6,745 nucleotides of DNA from Thermoproteales archaeon (GTDB lineage: Archaea > Thermoproteota > Thermoprotei > Thermoproteales > Thermocladiaceae): NCBI GenBank assembly GCA_027068725.1, contig JAMOMD010000340.1:1-6745 (forward strand), written 5' to 3'. Of the stretch, positions 1 through 5,111 are shown one piece after another (position 1 is the first letter of the stretch; each line of letters begins with the position of its first letter). Under the pieces are notes generated by a model. The model did no database searches, was not told the origin of the DNA, and worked only from the letters and a program-made list of their open reading frames with translations. The position numbers and the translations under genes are program-made.

Positions 1-246
1 GGCAAGAGCAACAGCACCAAGTGCCTTGCACGCCACTACATCAAAAGTGAAACCTCTAGAATGTACAAGGTCCAGTATTGCTCTACAGATCTTTTCTAAA
101 CAATCAACGTCACCGTAGAGCACAGGCCTCAGATCAATGTAGTAGGGACTGACCTTACCTGAGGAGAGTCTAAAACAGGGCTCTCCTGGCCTGACCTTCC
201 TGACGCATCTGAGCACGCACTGCTTAGCCTCATCAATGTACTGCAT
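1..246 (-). CDS. pyrE: Orotate phosphoribosyltransferase, N-terminal 82 residues (gene runs off the left edge)
   Basis: PyrE transfers phosphoribose from PRPP to orotate, giving OMP in the fifth step of UMP synthesis; it is cytosolic. Translating the reverse strand from the ATG at 246 gives 82 open codons to the window edge. An N-terminal helix (residues 3-18) is followed by the family signature at residues 25-41, FRLSSGKVSPYYIDLRP, which closely matches the conserved SGK-x-SPYY-x-D-x-R block. The catalytic loop and PRPP-binding motif lie outside the window. The ATG at 246 leaves a normal-length N-terminal helix, but a GTG at 286-288 (14 codons upstream, same frame) and a GTG at codon 11 (214-216) are also possible. 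It lies 56 bases downstream of the 339-residue orphan on the same strand, so it may be co-transcribed or use its own promoter. Six of the 82 residues are cysteine, which is unusually many. The family call is firm; the start is less so. Confidence 0.88.
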   Translation of the reverse strand, partial: MQYIDEAKQCVLRCVRKVRPGEPCFRLSSGKVSPYYIDLRPVLYGDVDCLEKICRAILDLVHSRGFTFDVVACKALGAVALA

Positions 247-302
247 GTGCGCACAGTGTATAAAATAGCAATTTTTCAGTTGCGGCACACCTCATCAACT
301 AC
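247..302 (-). promoter_or_regulatory. Short spacer before pyrE with an A/T-rich, promoter-like core
   Basis: This 56-base gap separates the orphan stop codon from the pyrE ATG. On the minus strand it carries GAGGTG at 293-288, a good Shine-Dalgarno string but 41 bases from the ATG. It also has an A/T-rich stretch at about 276-259 containing AAAAATT and TTTTATA. AAAAATT is about 28 bases before the ATG, the distance expected for a TATA box of a leaderless archaeal message; TTTTATA is only about 16 bases away, too close for that ATG. A separate pyrE promoter is therefore plausible but not secure. No clear poly-T terminator is seen. Confidence 0.35.
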
Positions 303-1322
303 TCAGCCGCTCAAACGTTCATCACTCTGAGGAACTCTGACTAGAAGTCCTATATTACTTATATATCTTGCAGGAACATAGTAGGTAGAGCGAGAACGAG
401 GTGGTGTCAGCATTAGTACAAAATATTTGAAGTTCTGACTAAGAGATAACGACGATTTAATACATTCTTCTATTGACTGAAGGTCCTCGAGTATTCTAGG
501 AAGTTCAAACATATCAACAGACTTATCAAGAGCCTCAAGAGCACGCGAAAGTACTAAGCGATACTGTCTTAGTGCTTCCTCGAGAGCTAGAGCCGTAGCT
601 GATGTTGAGGTTTTTCTATGAAATTCTATTATACTAGATGGAGAGTACTCATGTATTAATTTTGCAACTAGACCACTCACAACAATTAGCGAGCCCTGAG
701 ATACTGCTGGTAAGAACACGTACACTATGTGTGCTGTCAAGAGTCTAAGTATCTGTCCTTCTGGGTCTTGGTTGAAGTTTATGAAGAAATCATTTATAAC
801 ACTTCTAATACCTACTAAGTTTAGGTCAAGCACCATGTATGCAAGAACGTTTAGTGGACTAGTCTTTTCGCAGATTGGATATCTTGTCAGTAGTTCTAAC
901 ATTTTTGAAGATTTTCTTCTCAACCTATCTACGACGTACCTAACCTCATCTTTGCAATATTCAACATTGTATAGTGGAAACTCTAGTATTATCATTTCTA
1001 GCATTCTCTCATCAATATCGCTATATCCAAGCTCAACGAGATTCTTCGCAAAGCAATAATGCCTGAAATATGATACTAGTCCAGCAGCTTCTCTCAGCCT
1101 GTCAATCTCTTGACCTTCTAGCGCACTGACAAGTCTAACCTCTTCAGGACTGAAGGCAAGATCCATTATCTTGTCAGGACTACAGTTTAGCAGAGTTACA
1201 AGTGGTCTCCTGCCAGTTGTGACACGTGCAAGAGTCTCAAGTGAGGGATATTCTTGAAGTAGTATCCTCTTACTGAGTCCAAGCTTGTCGATTAGCTGCT
1301 TAATTAGCTTGACATTCCACAT
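303..1322 (-). CDS. Unrecognised 339-residue protein encoded between pyrE and pyrC
   Basis: I do not recognise this protein and assign no function. It is a complete reading frame from ATG at 1322 to TGA at 303-305. An in-frame TAG lies upstream at 1353-1355 with no other ATG between, so the start is well bounded. The sequence reads as mostly alpha-helical, with charged amphipathic helices at about 60-100, 100-145 and 243-290. A hydrophobic stretch at about 196-224 (AHIVYVFLPAVSQGSL and on) could be a buried helix or, less likely, one membrane segment. Five scattered cysteines (47, 90, 123, 151, 288) form no CxxC pair. There is no signal peptide, Walker motif or obvious catalytic triad. It is read divergently from pyrC through a 42-base shared promoter space and precedes pyrE on the same strand, which suggests co-expression with pyrimidine synthesis but does not prove it. 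Its third codon positions look more A/T-rich than those of cdc48 and the lys genes. It is probably a lineage-restricted crenarchaeal protein. Confidence 0.75.
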   Translation of the reverse strand: MWNVKLIKQLIDKLGLSKRILLQEYPSLETLARVTTGRRPLVTLLNCSPDKIMDLAFSPEEVRLVSALEGQEIDRLREAAGLVSYFRHYCFAKNLVELGYSDIDERMLEMIILEFPLYNVEYCKDEVRYVVDRLRRKSSKMLELLTRYPICEKTSPLNVLAYMVLDLNLVGIRSVINDFFINFNQDPEGQILRLLTAHIVYVFLPAVSQGSLIVVSGLVAKLIHEYSPSSIIEFHRKTSTSATALALEEALRQYRLVLSRALEALDKSVDMFELPRILEDLQSIEECIKSSLSLSQNFKYFVLMLTPPRSRSTYYVPARYISNIGLLVRVPQSDERLSG

Positions 1323-1330
1323 TACACTTA

Positions 1331-1339
1331 GGAAATATT
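1331..1339 (+). promoter_or_regulatory. Candidate BRE/TATA element of pyrC
   Basis: On the plus strand GGAAATATT combines a purine-rich BRE-like GGAA with AAATATT. The TATA-like part is centred about 29 bases before the GTG start at 1365, predicting a transcription start near 1361-1362 and so an almost leaderless message. There is no Shine-Dalgarno before the GTG, consistent with this reading. It interleaves with the opposing TATA candidate at 1353-1359. Confidence 0.45.
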
Positions 1340-1352
1340 GAACGAGACCTCG

Positions 1353-1359
1353 CTATAAG
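1353..1359 (-). promoter_or_regulatory. Candidate TATA box for the orphan-pyrE direction
   Basis: On the minus strand CTTATAG is centred 34 bases before the ATG at 1322. With the usual archaeal spacing of about 25 bases from TATA centre to transcription start, transcription would begin near 1330, leaving a leader of about 8 bases. No Shine-Dalgarno precedes the ATG, which fits a near-leaderless message. The match is fair and the upstream BRE is weak. Confidence 0.4.
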
Positions 1360-1364
1360 TTCAT

Positions 1365-2708
1365 GTGAAACTCTGCATAAGGAATGTTCGTCTACTACTT
1401 GAGAACGGCTCCGTAACACATGGTGCAGTACTGGTAGATTCTGATACTGGAAAGATACTGAAGGTAGGAAAAGACATCTCTCCAAAGGAGGCAGACTATG
1501 CACTGAACCTATCAGGAAAGTACCTACTTCTGCCAGGTTTCGTAGACATACACGTACACTGCAGAGACTTTGACCAGTGCCATAAAGAGACACTACACAC
1601 ATGCAGTGAAGCAGCTGCAGCAGGAGGCGTAGTGAAAATCTACGATATGCCAAACACAGTCCCTCCCCTAAATACACCGGACATAGTTAAGAGACGTATA
1701 GAAGAGGCCTCGAGAAAGTGTAAGATAATTTATAGATTGCACGCAGGACTTCCCGAAGAACCAGAACAATTGTACGAAATGTATAGAATAGGAATACGAT
1801 CAGTGAAACTATACCCAGACGATATTGAGAAACTGATCAGAGACGAGAAGCTTGCGAGAAAATTCTTCGAAAAGGTCAGAGAATTAAATATTTTAATTCT
1901 AGCACATTGTGAAGATCCTGAAATAGTTAGAAGAGAGTACGAGAAACATGAGAAAAAGGTGGAAAATCATAACAAAATTAGACCTCCAGAAGCTGAGGTC
2001 TGCCAAGTTCTAAAAATAATATCTCTCGCATTATCATATGGTGTACATAGATTGCACATAGTACACGTATCGACACCCGATACAGTTGATATAATTAACA
2101 GATTTAGGAAATATCTTAAAATAACATGTGAAGTAACACCACACCATCTCTTGCTCACACATGAAGAGTGCATAGAAAGATTTCGAGAAACAGCTGGAAT
2201 ATGCAAAGTTAATCCACCATTAAGAAGCTCTGACATTAGAAAAGAACTCCTCAGAAGATTATTAGAAGGCTGCATTGACTGCGTAGCATCAGATCACGCA
2301 CCTCACAGTCTTGAGGAGAAGACAAGAGCATACGATGAGTGTCCACCTGGATTTCCTGGTCTAGAAACAACGAGCCTACTACTGTTAACATTGTGGCGCA
2401 GAGGTCTACTAGAACTACAGGACGTCATCCGACTATACTCGTGGAATCCTTCACGTATAGTAGGTGAGCCTTTGCTCAGGATTGCGGAGGGAGAAGATGC
2501 TAATCTTGTGCTAATTGATACATCGAGAGGAGACAAGATTAGCTCTCAGAAATTTAGATCCCTTGCTAAGTACTCGCCATTCGACGGATTTGAGGTTGAT
2601 ATAAGTATAGTACTTACCTTATGCAGAGGAAAACTTGTCTACGTAAATGATTACTATACAAGCGAGATCTCAGGTATTGATAGTATTATGAAGAGTTTAG
2701 TGCAATAA
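1365..2708 (+). CDS. pyrC: Dihydroorotase
   Basis: PyrC reversibly cyclises carbamoyl-aspartate to dihydroorotate, the third step of UMP synthesis, in the cytosol. This 447-residue amidohydrolase-fold protein has the expected length and motifs: DIHVHCRD at 61-68 (zinc ligands H63 and H65, substrate Arg R67), MPNT at 95-98, a candidate carboxylated lysine K148 in SVKLYP, H181 in AHCED, H234 in IVHVST, TPHH at 258-261, and ASDHAPH at 308-314 with catalytic D310. PPGFPGLET at 327-335 and a C-terminal SPFDGFEV block (404-411) also fit class I dihydroorotases and argue against hydantoinase or allantoinase. The GTG start at 1365 is the first possible start after an in-frame TAA at 1356-1358. The gene diverges from the orphan and its last 12 bases overlap the end of lysK on the other strand. 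It holds 14 cysteines, many for this family. Confidence 0.93.
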   Translation: MKLCIRNVRLLLENGSVTHGAVLVDSDTGKILKVGKDISPKEADYALNLSGKYLLLPGFVDIHVHCRDFDQCHKETLHTCSEAAAAGGVVKIYDMPNTVPPLNTPDIVKRRIEEASRKCKIIYRLHAGLPEEPEQLYEMYRIGIRSVKLYPDDIEKLIRDEKLARKFFEKVRELNILILAHCEDPEIVRREYEKHEKKVENHNKIRPPEAEVCQVLKIISLALSYGVHRLHIVHVSTPDTVDIINRFRKYLKITCEVTPHHLLLTHEECIERFRETAGICKVNPPLRSSDIRKELLRRLLEGCIDCVASDHAPHSLEEKTRAYDECPPGFPGLETTSLLLLTLWRRGLLELQDVIRLYSWNPSRIVGEPLLRIAEGEDANLVLIDTSRGDKISSQKFRSLAKYSPFDGFEVDISIVLTLCRGKLVYVNDYYTSEISGIDSIMKSLVQ

Positions 2709-3782
2709 TCTTGAAAACTCCTCTATAGCGGTCTCGTATATCCTTATTGAAGTTAGGTAGTCACTTATTTTCACGACCTCCTCATACGTGTGCAATGTCT
2801 CGTGTTCTCCTGGACCATAAGCTATTAGGTTCCGTGTTATCTTCGCTAAAAGATTCATATCAGACGTACCCCACTTCTTTGCAGGTGTTGGAGGTTTTCT
2901 TAAGATCTTTATTATTGCCCTTGATACTGCTCTTGCAGCAATGTTACTAATGTCGACCATTATTGGCTCAGTACACTCTCCAACGTGTAGCTCGACCGAG
3001 GATGTTAATTCTTCTTTTAGAGCTTGAAGCTGTTTTAGAACCCACTCGCAGGATAGTGATGGTGGAATTCTAATATCAATCTCGAGCTCGCACATTGTTG
3101 GAATCATGTTAGGTGCCTCTCCACCTCTTATTATTGTTGGGACAGCAGTAATAGTATCGTACCTAGTGCCCGCATTAAGTTTATCACAAATTTTCTTATA
3201 AATCTCGTAGACAGTCACTATAGGATTTTCACTACATATAGGAGTAGACGCATGACCACCTCTTGCACGTGCAACTATTCTCACGTGAAGTGAGCCTCTG
3301 TATGCATACACTATCCTATCAATACCTGTTGGCTCTCCCACAATTATAGCAGCAGGACGTGGTACAGCATCACGCTCAACTTCTTCTATTAGGAACTTTG
3401 TTCCTCTACTTGTCGTTTCCTCCTCTACAACACCAGCAAACACTACCTTACAAGGCACATGCTCGAGCTCTGCAATAGCAACAGCCATTGCTGCTAACGG
3501 TGCCTTATCATCAGCAACACCTAGCCCGACCAGCGCATCCTCGCTAAACCTAATGTTAAGCGGGCCTGGGACCGTGTCCATGTGCGCATGTAGCATCAGC
3601 ACAGGACCCCTTCCTCTCATGGCAATGACATTACCAGCATCGTCAATGAACACCTCGTCAACATGCTCCTTCAAGAACTGCTCAAGCGTAAGTGCTACCT
3701 GACGTTCACATCCGCTTGGCGAATACGTCTTTGCTAATGAGACTAGAAGATCTACCTTAGTTTTATCATCAAGCATTGTCAC
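2697..3782 (-). CDS. lysK: [LysW]-L-lysine/[LysW]-L-ornithine hydrolase, M20 metallopeptidase family
   Basis: LysK is a metal-dependent hydrolase that cuts the isopeptide bond between the LysW C-terminal glutamate and the finished lysine (or ornithine), the last step of the carrier-protein pathway. The 361 residues show M20 motifs in order: LHAHMDTVPG at 64-73 (metal H67, D69), ADDKAP at 90-95 (bridging Asp about D91), VEEETTSRG at 119-127 (general base about E121, metal E122), GEPTG at 149-153 (E150), the dimerisation-domain segment RGGHAST at 174-180, WGTSDMN at 304-310, and GPGEHETLHTYEE at 323-335 (metal His H331). Succinyl-diaminopimelate desuccinylase and acetylornithine deacetylase are relatives, but the lysWX neighbours favour LysK. 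It starts 15 bases after the lysX stop. GTG at 3782 has GAGG 8 bases upstream; an ATG two codons later is an alternative with a cramped AGGTGA. The end overlaps pyrC by 12 bases. Confidence 0.9.
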   Translation of the reverse strand: MTMLDDKTKVDLLVSLAKTYSPSGCERQVALTLEQFLKEHVDEVFIDDAGNVIAMRGRGPVLMLHAHMDTVPGPLNIRFSEDALVGLGVADDKAPLAAMAVAIAELEHVPCKVVFAGVVEEETTSRGTKFLIEEVERDAVPRPAAIIVGEPTGIDRIVYAYRGSLHVRIVARARGGHASTPICSENPIVTVYEIYKKICDKLNAGTRYDTITAVPTIIRGGEAPNMIPTMCELEIDIRIPPSLSCEWVLKQLQALKEELTSSVELHVGECTEPIMVDISNIAARAVSRAIIKILRKPPTPAKKWGTSDMNLLAKITRNLIAYGPGEHETLHTYEEVVKISDYLTSIRIYETAIEEFSRLLH

Positions 3783-3790
3783 CTTCTCAG

Positions 3791-3794
3791 CCTC
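3791..3794 (-). promoter_or_regulatory. Ribosome-binding site of lysK
   Basis: Minus-strand GAGG lies 8 bases before the GTG at 3782, within the 15-base lysX-lysK gap. It favours the GTG over the ATG at 3776, for which the only Shine-Dalgarno-like string (AGGTGA) ends two bases before the codon. It fits translation of an internal gene of a polycistronic message. Confidence 0.5.
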
Positions 3795-3797
3795 GCC

Positions 3798-4676
3798 TTA
3801 CCTTCTGCACATTCTTACCAGCATATCAACGATCTTACCTGCAATATTCACGCCAGTGACCCTAGCAACGTTCTTGAACTCAGGCACAACATTCACTTCA
3901 AGTATCTTGTAGCCTTCCTTAGATTCCACAACATCAACACCAGCATAATGCGCATCAAGTACCTCGCAAGCCTTAACACAGAGCTCTCTTAGTTCCTCGT
4001 CAATTTTCACTGGCTTAGCGACACCTCCGCGTGCCGTGTTCGTACGCCACTCACAGGACGGAGCATACCTGTATATTCCAGCAACAGCCTCACCATCAAC
4101 AACTATTATCCTGATGTCGCGCTGAGGCTTCTCAACATATTCCTGAAGCATGTGCAGCTTCATCACAGGGTTCTCCATCTTCGCCCTATGACGAAGCAGA
4201 AGTTCAAGCTCAGACTCTGTGCTTACAAGACTTACCATTCTACCCCAGGATCCAGACACAGGTTTAACAACGACTCTTCCCCCTCCAAGGAGCTTGTACG
4301 CCTCTCTTGCCTTCGCCTCACAGAATGCTAGATAGGTCTTAGGAATTGGCAGACCAGCCTTGGCCAACCTGATGAGTGTGAAGAACTTGTTATTACCAAC
4401 GACAAGCGACTTGTACGGATTAATCACCTGTAATCCACACTCCTCGAACAGATATGCTACAAACGTGTTCCTTGTATGACTGACAGACCTTACAAGAACT
4501 ACCGAGCCATCGAACGGGATGCTTGTTCCATTTCCAACGAAAGCCTCGACATCGAACAGTAGATTTTCCGCATTTATGGTAACGTAGTTTACGGATCTGC
4601 TCTTTAGTTCCTCAAGTATAAGCTTCTCGTCCAGCCTCAGGTAGTCGTATACGACTACGATGGCAATATTACTCAC
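3798..4676 (-). CDS. lysX: LysX-type ATP-grasp ligase ([LysW]-aminoadipate, possibly also [LysW]-glutamate, ligase)
   Basis: LysX uses ATP to join the amino group of alpha-aminoadipate (glutamate in ArgX relatives) to the gamma-carboxyl of the LysW C-terminal glutamate, which protects and carries the intermediate. The 292 residues match the RimK/LysX ATP-grasp family: a pre-ATP-grasp Rossmann-like domain (1-95, with LVRSVSHTR at 61-69), NNKFFT at 95-100, the nucleotide loop VVVKPVSGSWGRMVSL at 135-150, the hinge LQEYVEKPQRDIRIIVVDG at 177-195, substrate-side WRTNTARGG at 210-218, and metal ligands in ILEVN at 258-262 followed by PEFKN. The start is GTG at 4676, overlapping the last codons of lysW by 8 bases, which implies translational coupling. 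After N262 the residues are Val-Val, where many LysX/ArgX proteins have an Asn-x-Thr pattern, so the lysine versus arginine assignment stays open. No other copy is in the window. Confidence 0.87.
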   Translation of the reverse strand: MSNIAIVVVYDYLRLDEKLILEELKSRSVNYVTINAENLLFDVEAFVGNGTSIPFDGSVVLVRSVSHTRNTFVAYLFEECGLQVINPYKSLVVGNNKFFTLIRLAKAGLPIPKTYLAFCEAKAREAYKLLGGGRVVVKPVSGSWGRMVSLVSTESELELLLRHRAKMENPVMKLHMLQEYVEKPQRDIRIIVVDGEAVAGIYRYAPSCEWRTNTARGGVAKPVKIDEELRELCVKACEVLDAHYAGVDVVESKEGYKILEVNVVPEFKNVARVTGVNIAGKIVDMLVRMCRR

Positions 4677-4845
4677 CCCAGTCCTCTGCCTCTACCTCAA
4701 CCTTCTTTAGCTGAACTACGTTTGAGTTTAACACAACCTGATACTTTTGTCCACATGTTGGACATGATACCAGCTCTCCGTCCATTACGTCGTCAGGTAT
4801 GTCGAACTCTGTTCCACAGACGTCACAAGTGACCTTCTTTGGCAT
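4669..4845 (-). CDS. lysW: LysW, amino-group carrier protein for lysine/arginine synthesis
   Basis: LysW is a small acidic zinc protein whose C-terminal glutamate is amidated with aminoadipate (or glutamate). The pathway enzymes then work on the tethered substrate. This 58-residue protein has the diagnostic features: a zinc ribbon of C7-x2-C10 and C28-x2-C31, an acidic character, and the conserved tail EDWGE at 54-58 ending exactly at the stop. The ATG at 4845 is chosen because it gives the usual short N-terminus before the first CxxC and lies about 30 bases after a TATA-like box. A longer frame from GTG at 4887 would add 14 residues and overlap the previous stop as GTGA, but it lacks a Shine-Dalgarno and would cover the promoter. 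The carrier sits directly ahead of its ligase (lysX) and hydrolase (lysK). Confidence 0.95.
   Translation of the reverse strand: MPKKVTCDVCGTEFDIPDDVMDGELVSCPTCGQKYQVVLNSNVVQLKKVEVEAEDWGE
4683..4686 (-). promoter_or_regulatory. Ribosome-binding site of lysX inside the lysW tail codons
   Basis: GAGG on the minus strand is formed by the last Glu-Asp pair of the EDWGE motif (codons GAG GAC) and lies 6 bases before the lysX GTG. It supports the GTG at 4676 as the lysX start and shows how lysW and lysX are coupled. Confidence 0.55.
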
Positions 4846-4870
4846 TGTACTTGACCGTGCGCCAAGGGCC

Positions 4871-4878
4871 TTTTTAAG
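4871..4878 (-). promoter_or_regulatory. Candidate TATA box of the lysWXK operon
   Basis: Minus-strand CTTAAAAA is centred about 30 bases before the lysW ATG at 4845, predicting transcription from about 4850 and a nearly leaderless lysW message. It lies just after the TGA of the small winged-helix gene, so the lys genes can be transcribed separately from cdc48. No Shine-Dalgarno precedes the lysW ATG, which agrees. Confidence 0.5.
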
Positions 4879-4883
4879 TATTA

Positions 4884-5105
4884 TCACTGCAGTAGACGGA
4901 TATAGTACGGATTATCCTTCTTTGCTGAGGACTCGACAACAATGATCCTCGAGAGCTCAAGCCTCATCAGAGATTTCAGAATCTCAGACTCCGTAGCGTC
5001 AGGATAGTACGCTCGTACAGCCTGAACAAGATCACTAAACCAGAGCTCCTTCTTTGTGCGAAGAATCGAGACTATTATGTACTCGAGAGGAACAGGGCGA
5101 CGCAT
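4884..5105 (-). CDS. Small winged-helix-like protein downstream of cdc48, function unknown
   Basis: The 73-residue protein begins with ATG at 5105, six bases after the cdc48 stop, and ends in TGA at 4884-4886. Its predicted order is helix (7-17), short linker, helix (23-33, FSDLVQAVRAYY), helix (39-51, ESEILKSLMRLE), then a beta hairpin (53-71, with a turn at SSAKKDN). This resembles a compact winged-helix fold. The basic start (MRRP) and wing could contact nucleic acid, but many archaeal winged helices are protein-binding modules, for example in ESCRT-related proteins. Tight spacing after cdc48 implies the same transcript and suggests an accessory, adaptor or regulator role for the unfoldase. 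That is inference from position only. There are no cysteines or zinc motif. I am confident it is a gene and cannot state its job. Confidence 0.75.
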   Translation of the reverse strand: MRRPVPLEYIIVSILRTKKELWFSDLVQAVRAYYPDATESEILKSLMRLELSRIIVVESSAKKDNPYYIRLLQ

Positions 5106-5111
5106 GTTGGA

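Noticed and set aside
722..880. Resemblance of the orphan's segment YPICEK...FNQDPEGQ...AHI (residues 148-199) to the iron-sulfur domain of archaeal primase large subunit
   Set aside because: The other cluster cysteines are missing, and the segment sits mid-protein rather than at the C-terminus. The likeness is a loose pattern only.
727..1059. Plus-strand open frame of 110 codons opposite the orphan gene
   Set aside because: It is antisense to a longer well-bounded gene, and its Ser/Tyr/Leu-rich low-complexity composition is typical of a shadow frame.
1300..1677. Minus-strand open frame of 125 codons over the pyrC start
   Set aside because: It covers the divergent promoter and the zinc-binding region of pyrC in antisense, and has no recognisable motif.
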